Of a stretch of 12,142 nucleotides of DNA, positions 1 to 7,063 are shown one piece after another. This DNA comes from Actinomycetota bacterium (GTDB lineage Bacteria > Actinomycetota > Humimicrobiia > Humimicrobiales > Humimicrobiaceae), in assembly GCA_022865545.1 (NCBI GenBank), contig JALHTA010000023.1:1-12142 (forward strand), given 5' to 3'. A program made the translations under genes and the position numbers. The notes below the pieces were generated by a model. That model had not been told where the DNA came from. It ran no database searches and worked only from the letters and a program-made list of their open reading frames with translations. How positions within the stretch are numbered: position 1 is the first letter of the stretch; each line of letters starts with the position of its first letter.

Positions 1-701
1 GAGCTGGATTTGAAATCAATTAGTTCAGTATTGCCATCAGGAAGTTGATTTATCTGGTCTATTCTTCCACTTACTGCATTATCTGCAAGGGTAAAATTAA
101 ATCCTTCCTCCATTATGACCTTTGACTCTGCGGGAGGCATGAAACTTTCATAATATCTTTTAAAATCTTTCAGTGCCGCAGTTAAAAGTTCTTTTTTTAT
201 AAACAAGAAATCAAATTTTTCTTCCTCAAAATTTTTCTCGATTATTTTTACGAATTCCTCCCATATTCTATCTTCTTGCCGCTTATCAAAAAACTCTTTT
301 AAGGCATTATGATATATCTTCCCGGTTTTAAGGTTGAGATTATCTTCTTCCGGGACCTTGTAGAAGTACTTTACCTTATATTTAAAAGGACAGTCTTTGT
401 ATGTATTAAGACTGCTGTAATTAAAGATGGGCGGATACTTATTATAGGGATTATTATTGTTGAGAGTCGGTTTTACAAGATTCCACCATTTATATTCAGG
501 GTAAAAATATTTTAAATCCACGACCCTTTCAAGGAAACGCTTATAATCCACCTTCAGACCTCCGGCTACCCTTATTAAGGATACCATCGTCTTTTTCTTT
601 AATAGCCACTTCTTATCTGTTTCGTACGAGGTTTTCAATTTTTCTGGATAACTTTTCCCGGTTTTCACTCCACTTATATCATCTTTCTTTTCATTATCCA
701 T
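1..701 (-). CDS. PD-(D/E)XK nuclease, RecB/AddB C-terminal type (partial, 3' end off window)
   Basis: The reading frame opens with the ATG at 701..699, immediately after the TGA of the helicase gene (TGAATG, no gap), and stays open for 233 codons to the left edge, so the C-terminus is missing. The features seen match the RecB-family nuclease fold: a start-of-domain segment FNYSSLNTYKDCPFKYK (93-109) whose Cys104 is placed like the first cysteine of the Fe-S cluster in AddB/Cas4-type nucleases, a histidine in KIYHNAL (His131), GRIDQI with Asp215, and ELIDFKS with Asp229 and Lys231 as the D-x-K catalytic pair. The first 90 residues are lysine-rich and unassigned. The remaining three cysteines and the motif IV Gln/Tyr would lie outside the window. 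No good ribosome binding site precedes the ATG, so translation is probably coupled to the helicase. Inferred role: the nuclease half of a DNA-end resection or repair complex with the helicase. Confidence 0.85.
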   Translation of the reverse strand, partial: MDNEKKDDISGVKTGKSYPEKLKTSYETDKKWLLKKKTMVSLIRVAGGLKVDYKRFLERVVDLKYFYPEYKWWNLVKPTLNNNNPYNKYPPIFNYSSLNTYKDCPFKYKVKYFYKVPEEDNLNLKTGKIYHNALKEFFDKRQEDRIWEEFVKIIEKNFEEEKFDFLFIKKELLTAALKDFKRYYESFMPPAESKVIMEEGFNFTLADNAVSGRIDQINQLPDGNTELIDFKSS

Positions 702-2933
702 TCACTCTACAGCTGCCTTGATCCTCTTAAAAAATATAGAGACACCCCTGGATCTGCTCGATGTTATAAAGAGCTTCTCCTTCGCTCTTGTAATTCCGTT
801 AAAAACCAGTCTTATCTCACCTTCCATATGCTCTTTCTGTAACTGCCGTGATGAACATTCCACTCCTTCATTTATGGCTCTAAAGATCTGAAGATCAAAT
901 ATTTGCGGCTGCCTAAATTTTGATGGGAGGTAATTATTATTAATGAATGGAATAAAAACTGCCTCATACTCCATACCTTTGCATTGGTGAAAGCTCAAAA
1001 TATTTACTGTTCCCTTTAAAGACTGCTCCCTTGTACTCTCCTCTATTTCTTCCAGAAAACTATTATCAATAAGGTTTTCCAGATAATCCATATATGATCT
1101 GATACCGCTGTCAGGGCAGGTCCTGCTGTATTCTTTTACACTTTCAAGAAAATCACCTATACCGACCCATGCAGAATAATAATGATCCTGGAAGGAGACT
1201 CCGTCTTTACCTTCAAGAAGTTGGAAGAGCCCAGACGTCGGATCTTCTATAAAATCCATTAAAAATTCATATATATTATTATCCATTTTATTTAGGGATT
1301 TATTGACTAAGGAGACCATAAGCCTCAATCTCTCCAGGGCAATACGGTCATCTTCTTGAATACCTGGCTGTTCTTTGTCCAGAACTTCACAAATATGATC
1401 CCAAAATAATTTATTATTTTGGGATGTATCCGGTTTTTTATGATTGTAATATTTAAGGTGATCCGATCTTAGCTTTATGTAAAACAATGGATCCAAACCA
1501 GTGATCTCAGAAAGAAGATGATTTTCCAGAAGGCTGTCTGGATTATATTGGCGGCCGGAGACCCCGCCTACCTTTTCACCATGTGAAGACTCACCGCTTC
1601 CACTTTTATGTTCTCTTACGAGATCATCAATAGAAATGGTAAGTCTTAGATAATTTATAATATATAAGACATAGTGATTATCCAGCATACTCCTGGAGCT
1701 TCTTCTCATAAATGCAATGCCCTTTTGCCTGAGTGCATTTTCGATAAGATGGGTCTCATAGCCCAATCCTTTTATTATGATAGCAATATTTTCAGGCTTA
1801 ATTTTTTCATCTTCTTCAAGTGCTCTTATCATATCGGCAATATATTCAGTCTCCTCAAGGATCGAATTAAAATCTTTTACCTGCACCTCGCCTCCGGAAG
1901 ATACCCCGATATTATTTTTTAATATTCTCTCAATACCGGACCCTATAAAATTATTGGTAAATTCGACAATATTTTTAGCACTCCTATAATTTTTTTCTAA
2001 AAAATGAACTCTCCCGCTGACTTTGAGATTCCTGTAGACCTGTAAAAAATTATCAGATATCCCGCCCCTGAAATTATAAACCGCCTGATCATCATTTCCG
2101 AAAAAAATACAATTATCCCTGGAGATATTTTTTATGATCTCTATTTGGGCCCTATTGGTCTCCTGAAGTTCATCTACCAAAATATACTCATACTTTTCTT
2201 TCCATTCATCCCTTATCAAAACATCCCCCCTAAGAGCTGCTTCGGTCTCTTGTAAGAGTATCCCATAATTCCTTTTACCCTGCTCCTGCAATTTGTCAAT
2301 ATAACGGGAATAGATACCTGAAAGCTCTGATAGAACCGGATTATTATGTGGAGTAAACCTCCGGAGCAGTTCTTCTGGTTCAAGAAGATTTTCCTGTGCT
2401 CTTAGAATGAAATCAAAGACTTCCTGGAGAAAGCTGTTCGCAACATACACTGTCGAATTAAAGTACCTGTAAGAATATGGATAATCATCTTGTCTAACGC
2501 CGGAAATGACCTCTTTTAGCAGATTCCATTGAGTTGCAGAATTAACAATACTGCCGCCATCTGAATTGTGGTCAGTTTTTATATTTTCCAGATATCTATT
2601 AGCGAGTGCCTTTGATGTATTTCCGGTTCCTCCAGGTCTTATCTCCCTCAGATCTTTCCATGCAAGAAAGTCATTGCAGAATGAAAAAAAAGTTCCAATA
2701 GGAAGTTCCCACATGCTCCGGTTTATAAGCCTGACTGTCTCTTCCCTTAAGATCTTTGACCATCTGCGGTTAAAGGTAAATATTAATATCCGGGATGGAT
2801 CTATATCCTTTTTATCCAGAAGATGCTTTACGATCCTTATTAGTGTATAAGTCTTTCCGGATCCGGGTGGACCGGTAATAAGGCGGTTTCCCCCTCTTGA
2901 AGTTAATTGTTCTAAGATCTTATTATCAAGCAT
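702..2933 (-). CDS. UvrD/PcrA-like superfamily 1A DNA helicase
   Basis: A 743-residue ATP-dependent 3'-5' DNA helicase of the UvrD/Rep/AddA type. All core motifs except the Q motif can be read: Walker A GPPGSGKT (21-28), ILIFTFNRRW (motif Ia, 49-58), Walker B ILVDELQETN (251-260, DEXQ box), motif III FFGNDDQAVYNFRGG (277-291), motif IV EKNYRS (313-318), motif V VNILSFHQCKGMEYEAVFIP (643-662) and motif VI EIRLVFNGITRAK (706-718). The length is usual for UvrD (about 700), but the canonical N-terminal Q motif (LNxxQ) is degenerate. Residues 441-466 are a Gly/Ser/His-rich low-complexity insertion in the 2A/2B region. An in-frame stop lies just upstream, so the ATG at 2933 is the first possible start. 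It has no clear ribosome binding site and sits 9 bases after the 50-residue gene. The abutting nuclease gene suggests a two-subunit helicase-nuclease like AddAB/AdnAB rather than a housekeeping PcrA; that is inference. Confidence 0.93.
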   Translation of the reverse strand: MLDNKILEQLTSRGGNRLITGPPGSGKTYTLIRIVKHLLDKKDIDPSRILIFTFNRRWSKILREETVRLINRSMWELPIGTFFSFCNDFLAWKDLREIRPGGTGNTSKALANRYLENIKTDHNSDGGSIVNSATQWNLLKEVISGVRQDDYPYSYRYFNSTVYVANSFLQEVFDFILRAQENLLEPEELLRRFTPHNNPVLSELSGIYSRYIDKLQEQGKRNYGILLQETEAALRGDVLIRDEWKEKYEYILVDELQETNRAQIEIIKNISRDNCIFFGNDDQAVYNFRGGISDNFLQVYRNLKVSGRVHFLEKNYRSAKNIVEFTNNFIGSGIERILKNNIGVSSGGEVQVKDFNSILEETEYIADMIRALEEDEKIKPENIAIIIKGLGYETHLIENALRQKGIAFMRRSSRSMLDNHYVLYIINYLRLTISIDDLVREHKSGSGESSHGEKVGGVSGRQYNPDSLLENHLLSEITGLDPLFYIKLRSDHLKYYNHKKPDTSQNNKLFWDHICEVLDKEQPGIQEDDRIALERLRLMVSLVNKSLNKMDNNIYEFLMDFIEDPTSGLFQLLEGKDGVSFQDHYYSAWVGIGDFLESVKEYSRTCPDSGIRSYMDYLENLIDNSFLEEIEESTREQSLKGTVNILSFHQCKGMEYEAVFIPFINNNYLPSKFRQPQIFDLQIFRAINEGVECSSRQLQKEHMEGEIRLVFNGITRAKEKLFITSSRSRGVSIFFKRIKAAVE
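1398..1425. repeat. Near-perfect palindrome inside the helicase gene
   Basis: Arms of 13 bases (ATCCCAAAATAAT and its exact complement) flank a 2-base centre, enough for a 12-13 bp hairpin in the mRNA. It lies within helicase codons for SQNNKLFWDH (about 504-513). It is seen directly in the sequence. No function is claimed; no U-tract follows on the coding strand, so it does not look like a terminator. Confidence 0.6.
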
Positions 2934-2942
2934 TAACTATTA

Positions 2943-3095
2943 TTATTTTGCATTGATCTGTCTTAATTCGATCAGTATTTCTTTTAGAAGTGTCAGCTCC
3001 AGTCTTCTGAAATCAATTTCGCTTGACAATTTGGCCCATTTTCTTGGATTATCTTCAGGAATATATTTATCAAGTTCAGAGAGTATGTCTGCCAT
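2943..3095 (-). CDS. Small protein of unknown function, 50 residues
   Basis: ATG at 3095 preceded by AAAGGA at a workable distance (about 10 bases) and ended by TAA at 2943, nine bases before the helicase ATG. The predicted protein starts MADILSELDKYIPEDNPRKW and ends KEILIELRQINAK. It is soluble and mixed in charge, with a predicted amphipathic helix over residues 25-48 (IDFRRLELTLLKEILIELRQ). I do not recognise the family. Its position between the DUF2284 gene and the helicase, with short gaps on both sides (38 and 9 bases), makes it part of the same transcription unit. Because the helicase lacks a clear ribosome binding site, this gene may serve at least to bring ribosomes to it. A short helical protein beside a helicase could be a protein partner, but nothing in the sequence proves that. 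Confidence 0.6.
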   Translation of the reverse strand: MADILSELDKYIPEDNPRKWAKLSSEIDFRRLELTLLKEILIELRQINAK

Positions 3096-3133
3096 TTTAT
3101 TATCGTCCTTTCATCCAGCAATCTATTAATATT

Positions 3134-3553
3134 TTAAGTTATGAAAATTATACCCACAGATATTGCGCATTTTATAGAATCCGGATCAGCATATTTTGAA
3201 GCAATAGGATATACATCCCAACCAACCCTTGCTATGAGGTCGAATGCATCGATTCCTACTCCCTCCATGGAAGGTCTGGCTTTAAGGGGGAAACGGCATC
3301 TTCCGCTATCCAAAAACTGACATGCCATACCTGAACATAGAGCAGTCTTGCAGCCCCCTGCAGAAAACCCGACTGAAAAATAATAGCCATCATTAAATGC
3401 GATAGATTCAATTGCGCTGACAATATCATGAATCTTTCGCTGGTGTTTTTCATGACCCTTTAACCATTTTTTCTGTTCCACAAAATCACTAGTATCGGGG
3501 ACATCATATTTTACAAGGACTGCCCACCGATATTTTTTCATAGTCTTTTTCAT
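3134..3553 (-). CDS. DUF2284 metal-binding protein, C-terminal part after a frameshift
   Basis: This 139-residue frame holds the C-terminal two thirds of a DUF2284 (predicted metal-binding) protein. It begins KKYRWAVLVKYD and carries the family's cysteine cluster, Cys68, Cys73, Cys78 and Cys86, in GGCKTALCSGMACQF...GRCRFP, followed by KARPSMEGVGID (91-102) and the hydrophobic C-terminus. The matching N-terminal part lies just upstream in another frame, and its TGA overlaps this ATG as ATGA (3550-3553). The ATG has no ribosome binding site, and the family's CPP-x-TPD stretch is recovered only by continuing this frame upstream to the C-run at 3579..3574. I therefore read the two as one gene split by a one-base shift, not as two coupled genes. 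Likely role: a cysteine-rich, probably metal or Fe-S binding protein of unknown reaction. Confidence 0.8.
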   Translation of the reverse strand: MKKTMKKYRWAVLVKYDVPDTSDFVEQKKWLKGHEKHQRKIHDIVSAIESIAFNDGYYFSVGFSAGGCKTALCSGMACQFLDSGRCRFPLKARPSMEGVGIDAFDLIARVGWDVYPIASKYADPDSIKCAISVGIIFIT

Positions 3554-3801
3554 TGTGTCAATATCCGGGGTATGGGGGGACAGTTAGGAGAACTCCCATA
3601 AAGATGGCACCTGGGTACCCTGCATTTCATTCTTACTCTTTCATCAAAAAGGACCCGGTCCGCAGCTATTATTTTACTGTCTGCGGCACCGAATTCCTTA
3701 GCCAGTTTCCGGTACTTTTCAAGATCTTTTTTGGTGGTGGTTCTAGTTTTCTTGGTTAAAGGGATTATCTTTTTAGTCTTAAATTTTTTACCGTCTATCA
3801 T
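3550..3801 (-). CDS. DUF2284 metal-binding protein, N-terminal part before a frameshift
   Basis: An 83-residue frame starting at the ATG at 3801; an in-frame TAA shortly upstream limits the start. After a Lys/Thr-rich N-terminus (1-25) it has the DUF2284 entry motif RMKCRVPRCHLYGSSPNCPP (57-76) with Cys60, Cys65 and Cys74. The frame then degenerates to IPRILTQ and stops. On the coding strand Cys74-Pro-Pro is TGT followed by six C residues (3579..3574). Reading the last C twice gives C-P-P-H-T-P-D-I-D-T and runs straight into the downstream frame, giving a full-length protein of about 222 residues, as expected for the family. The gene is therefore either a pseudogene, a homopolymer sequencing error, or expressed by slippage. 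No clear ribosome binding site precedes the ATG. It follows the tRNA-Gly by about 60 bases and heads the helicase unit. Confidence 0.8.
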   Translation of the reverse strand: MIDGKKFKTKKIIPLTKKTRTTTKKDLEKYRKLAKEFGAADSKIIAADRVLFDERVRMKCRVPRCHLYGSSPNCPPIPRILTQ

Positions 3802-3864
3802 ATTTATAAATACTTATGAGTCAAAATAAAGTGCCGGGCTAAAACTCCCGTATAAAAACAAAAA

Positions 3865-3938
3865 TGGAGCGGGCTACGGGAATCGAACCCGTCTCTTGAG
3901 CTTGGGAAGCTCATGTACTACCAATGTACTAAGCCCGC
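3865..3938 (-). tRNA. tRNA-Gly (anticodon CCC)
   Basis: A full cloverleaf can be drawn: acceptor GCGGGCT/AGCCCGC (7 perfect pairs), D arm GTAC-ATTGGTA-GTAC, anticodon stem TGAGC/GCTCA with loop TTCCCAA (anticodon CCC), a 4-base variable loop AGAG, T arm ACGGG-TTCGATT-CCCGT, discriminator T and an encoded CCA. Discriminator U and anticodon CCC identify tRNA-Gly reading GGG codons. It lies between the AmaP-like gene and the DUF2284 gene on the same strand. A T-rich stretch follows directly. Confidence 0.97.
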
Positions 3939-3990
3939 ATCAATATAAAGTAATTTTTAATTATATAAATTTTAATAGAAAAATAAATAA

Positions 3991-4629
3991 TTATTTTTCC
4001 TCTTCACTTTTTTTTCTGCCTGCCGGTACTTTTTTATCTTTTACGGTCACGGCCGGGGTCAATTTTTCCTTTATTTCCTCTTCAACCATACCTGCTGGAG
4101 TTTGTTTATTAGTAAGACCTACTATTGTCAGATTAGTCTTCATCACTTTTATGCCCAGTTTATCTGAAGCCAGGGTGGATGCTTCTTTTGTTATTTCCTG
4201 CATTTTACCTGGCAGGTCCTGCTCCCCGGATAATTTAGCAAACATATTTATTATTATTCCGTTTGATTTGGGATTAATTTTGACCCTTATATCCTCAAGA
4301 CCGTTTATTTTATTGATCGTATTTTTTATTTGCGCTTCAATAGTATCTATGGTTATCATGGCAAAACCAGATTTTGAACTTGATATACTTGCCGTCCTGG
4401 ACCTTACGGGATAAAACTCAAGTATTAATAGAAAAATAGATATAATTAATATAAAAAGCAGTGCAAGACTTGCTATATATGGATTGATATCATTTGCAGG
4501 ATCCAGTATTTTCTGCCCAAATTCGGACCAATCAATAAAATTTGCAAATTCATTTACAATTGCAAACAGGCCGAAAAAAGCAAGGCATACTAGAATTATA
4601 ATCACTAATACCTTATTAAATACATTCAT
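3991..4629 (-). CDS. amaP: AmaP-like Asp23-domain membrane anchor protein
   Basis: A 212-residue protein with two N-terminal membrane helices (about 7-25 and 51-71) joined by a loop of roughly 25 residues, then a conserved cytosolic region (about 85-172) with the Asp23/DUF322-type pattern IDTIEAQIKNTINKINGLED..VKINPK..GIIINM and a Lys/Glu-rich, probably disordered tail (173-212). This is the layout of the alkaline shock response membrane anchor AmaP, which in Bacillota holds Asp23 at the cell membrane and is linked to envelope stress. No Asp23 gene is in the window, so its partner must be elsewhere. The start is secure: AAGGAG lies 5 bases before the ATG, and a promoter-like sequence lies about 40 bases upstream. 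The gene is divergent from the lipid kinase. AmaP-like assignment rests on topology and the domain pattern. Confidence 0.8.
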   Translation of the reverse strand: MNVFNKVLVIIILVCLAFFGLFAIVNEFANFIDWSEFGQKILDPANDINPYIASLALLFILIISIFLLILEFYPVRSRTASISSSKSGFAMITIDTIEAQIKNTINKINGLEDIRVKINPKSNGIIINMFAKLSGEQDLPGKMQEITKEASTLASDKLGIKVMKTNLTIVGLTNKQTPAGMVEEEIKEKLTPAVTVKDKKVPAGRKKSEEEK

Positions 4630-4936
4630 TTTATCTCCTTAAAAATTAGGGTTCTTAAAACCATTTAAAGATTATATTACAGGTGATTAAAAGTCAATCA
4701 AAGCACCTGCTATTGTGGTATTATTTGGGAAACTTTTTTTTAGATGTCTGGTTTCTGTCTGATATTATTTTCAAGTACTGCCAAAATAAAACTAACTGAC
4801 TCTTTTATAGTCTAATATAATAATGAAAGTGCGGATATATATGATATTATTATTACTTCTATTTATATCAGTATCTGTGATGTAAATATTTTTTATCAGT
4901 ATCAATATCAAAGGATCTACTTTTAAGGGGAGCCAT
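4630..4936. other. Divergent intergenic region between the AmaP-like and lipid kinase genes
   Basis: This 307-base A/T-rich region carries the start signals of both neighbours. On the minus side are the promoter and dyad annotated at 4671-4709. On the plus side I see TATAAT at about 4816-4821 without a convincing -35, a repeated TATCAGTATC (4866-4875 and 4894-4903, 28 bases apart), and the AGGGGAG ribosome binding site of the kinase. No RNA gene or protein of credible length is visible; a 14-codon frame near 4840 lacks a ribosome binding site. Confidence 0.5.
4671..4697 (-). promoter_or_regulatory. Putative promoter of the AmaP-like gene, inside a dyad
   Basis: Read on the minus strand: TTGACT (4697..4692), 15-base spacer, TATAAT (4676..4671), then an A/T-rich leader of about 35 bases to the AAGGAG site. 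Both hexamers are close to consensus, but the spacer is two bases shorter than the sigma-70 optimum. The -35 hexamer sits between inverted arms CAGGTG (4680-4685) and CACCTG (4704-4709), a possible operator. Confidence 0.5.
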
Positions 4937-5815
4937 ATGAAAACACTTATTTTTATAAATCCTGCTTCCGCGGGAGGTAAAGCTATCGCATCAAGGGAGG
5001 AAATAAGTTCAGAACTTGACCACCTTGGAGTAGAATATGATATTCATATAACCAACAGCCTGGAGGACCTTGTCGGTACTACCAGAAAAGGGCTTAACTC
5101 CGACTATTCAAACTTCATAGCAGTCGGTGGCGACGGAACCCTTCACCATATGGTCAATGTACTTGCAGGGAGCGATAAAAATCTTGGAATAATACCTATG
5201 GGCTCCGGTAATGATATAGCTGCTAATCTGGGAATTCCCAGTGATATAAAGAAATGTTGCAGAATAATAAAACAGCAGAATATAGGCAAGCTCGACCTTG
5301 GGCTAATTAATGATAAGCACTACTATTTATGTATAGCTGGATCGGGTTTTGATTCTGAAGTAAATGATCTGGCTAATAATACAAAATATCCCATAAAAGG
5401 ACCATCTAAATACACATATTCTGTCTATAAGACTCTTCTTACTTTTAGTTCAAAAGAATTTACAGTCACCTCTGGTGGCAATAAGCGTAATATATACGGG
5501 ATGATGATAGCATGCGCAAATCTTTCAAGTTATGGCGGAGGTATGAAAATCGCTCCGGATGCATCTCCTTTAGATGGATTATTTGATATCTGTATTATCA
5601 AAAAGATGAGTAAGCTGCATTTTATAAAAGTATTCCCGAAAGTATTCGAGGGCAAACATACAGATGACCCATGTGTCGAGATATTCAGGACCAGTGAGCT
5701 AAAGCTCGAGAGCAATTATGATTTTAGTGTTTTTGCTGACGGAGAATATATATGTAAATTACCGGCAGTATTTAAAATAGCCCCTGGAAAATTGAATTTT
5801 CTCCTGCCGTCTTGA
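4937..5815 (+). CDS. Diacylglycerol kinase family lipid kinase (YegS/DgkB/BmrU type)
   Basis: A 292-residue soluble lipid kinase that transfers the ATP gamma-phosphate to diacylglycerol or a related lipid at the inner face of the membrane. Motifs in order: IFINPASAGGKA (5-16), the nucleotide-binding AVGGDGTLHHMVN (62-74), PMGSGNDIAANLGIP (87-101), GGGMKIAPDASPLDGLFDI (200-218) with the LDG aspartate, and ADGE (267-270) near the C-terminus. The length is normal for the family. The start is supported by AGGGGAG with a short spacer before the ATG. The gene stands alone on its strand, is divergent from the AmaP-like gene and converges on the solute-binding protein gene with only 2 bases between the stop codons. 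In Gram-positive bacteria DgkB recycles diacylglycerol released during lipoteichoic acid synthesis; whether this enzyme does so, or acts on another lipid, cannot be told from sequence. Confidence 0.92.
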   Translation: MKTLIFINPASAGGKAIASREEISSELDHLGVEYDIHITNSLEDLVGTTRKGLNSDYSNFIAVGGDGTLHHMVNVLAGSDKNLGIIPMGSGNDIAANLGIPSDIKKCCRIIKQQNIGKLDLGLINDKHYYLCIAGSGFDSEVNDLANNTKYPIKGPSKYTYSVYKTLLTFSSKEFTVTSGGNKRNIYGMMIACANLSSYGGGMKIAPDASPLDGLFDICIIKKMSKLHFIKVFPKVFEGKHTDDPCVEIFRTSELKLESNYDFSVFADGEYICKLPAVFKIAPGKLNFLLPS

Positions 5816-5817
5816 AT

Positions 5818-7017
5818 TTAATTATACCTTGTCCAAACTCCATCCTTTATTACAAATATGGTCGAAGGCGGATCTAATCTGTCACCATTTGAATCAAACT
5901 GAATACTTCCGGTCACACCTTCAAAAGAGATGTCCCTTAGTTCCGTCATGAAATCTCCCGGTATTACTGAATTAGATCTCCGCATCGCTTCGATTACAAG
6001 AAGGACTGCATCATATGCATATGGAGCATATTCCCCAGGACTATCAATAGAAAACGATGACTCTTCTTTTAGGCTGCCGAGCATCTCATTATAATCATGC
6101 CAGAAATTCACAGCATCCGGATCCTCAGAATATATGGCAAGTGATGGTGGTTCTGGAATTATGGCGATTGTGCCTTCCAGGTCCGAAGAATCCGCAAATG
6201 AAAAAATTGATTCATTCATACCAAGAGCTTCAGCAATAAACCTTGACTCAAGACCCAGCCGCCTTACCTCTTTTATCATCAGAGCCAATTCATTATGCCT
6301 GGCAGCAAAGAATATATAATCGGGCTCATCTATCAGGAGATTCTCTGCCAGTACTGTCAGGTCATCTTCACCGATCCTTATTGAATATCTTCTTAAGATT
6401 TCCTTATCTTGCTCATTAAACAATTCTTCCATAAAATCTATAAGATCGCTTGAATACTCTTCCCTATTATCGATCAGTATTATTTTTTGCGGTTCAATAT
6501 CATTAATTATAAAATCAGCAATATTTTCTATCTTTTGTTTATTATTTATAATCATCCTAAAAAAATTATTGCTTCCTGAAGCGATATCTGTTTTCTGTGC
6601 AAATGGAGTTATTATCGGAATATTATATTCTCCGTAAACCGGTATCGATACTTTAGTCGTACCATCAAAAGTTGAACCTATTACTGCTGCTACTCCCTGG
6701 TCGACCATTTCTCTTGCAATAAGAAAAGCCTTTTCCGGATTACCTTCATCATCTTTCGTGACAAGTTCTATTTTATAATCAAAACCTCCTATATTGACCG
6801 GGGATATTTTTGATATAGCCAGTTCCATGCTTACAAGCTGGTCTTCACCAAAAGACTTGTACTGCCCTGAAAGTACTGCCTGGTTTCCTATTTTAATTAT
6901 TCTCTCCCTGGTGTCGCAAGCCGAGAAGTTCATTGCAGAAACCACGATCATAAAAATAGAAATAATAATAATGCCTGATCTGGCCGCTTTCCCTTTAATT
7001 ATCTCTGAAGTGTTCAT
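5818..7017 (-). CDS. Branched-chain amino-acid-type ABC transporter substrate-binding lipoprotein
   Basis: A 399-residue type 1 periplasmic-binding-fold protein of the LivK class. The N-terminus has a positively charged stretch, a hydrophobic helix (15-31) and NFSAC with Cys34 as the probable lipidated residue; Phe at -3 of this lipobox is unusual, so a plain membrane anchor is possible. After that come IGNQAVLSGQYKSFGEDQLVSMELAI (43-68), AAVIGSTFDGTTKVSIPVYGEYNIPIITPFA (110-140) and a C-terminal GVTGSIQFDSNGDR segment, all typical of the family. The start is supported by GAGGT about 7 bases before the ATG and by a promoter-like TGGTATAAT upstream. No permease or ATPase gene is adjacent, so the substrate (amino acid, urea, aromatic acid or other) is unknown, and it may serve a distant transporter or a sensor. 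Confidence 0.88.
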   Translation of the reverse strand: MNTSEIIKGKAARSGIIIISIFMIVVSAMNFSACDTRERIIKIGNQAVLSGQYKSFGEDQLVSMELAISKISPVNIGGFDYKIELVTKDDEGNPEKAFLIAREMVDQGVAAVIGSTFDGTTKVSIPVYGEYNIPIITPFAQKTDIASGSNNFFRMIINNKQKIENIADFIINDIEPQKIILIDNREEYSSDLIDFMEELFNEQDKEILRRYSIRIGEDDLTVLAENLLIDEPDYIFFAARHNELALMIKEVRRLGLESRFIAEALGMNESIFSFADSSDLEGTIAIIPEPPSLAIYSEDPDAVNFWHDYNEMLGSLKEESSFSIDSPGEYAPYAYDAVLLVIEAMRRSNSVIPGDFMTELRDISFEGVTGSIQFDSNGDRLDPPSTIFVIKDGVWTRYN

Positions 7018-7063
7018 AACTTACCTCAAATAAACTAGAATGATTCTAAAAATAACAAAAAAG

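Noticed and set aside
309..515. 68-codon frame on the plus strand at the left edge
   Set aside because: It lies antisense to the PD-(D/E)XK nuclease frame, which shows clear family motifs; the plus-strand frame has none and no ribosome binding site.
3550..3553. ATGA overlap suggesting two translationally coupled genes
   Set aside because: Neither half is a complete DUF2284 protein and joining them by one base restores the family pattern, so one broken gene is more likely.
3865..3938. tRNA gene as an integration site for a mobile element
   Set aside because: No integrase, no repeated tRNA 3' end and no shift in base composition beside it.
4840..4884. 14-codon hydrophobic frame in the gap before the lipid kinase
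   Set aside because: No ribosome binding site, very A/T-rich sequence and no second copy to support it.
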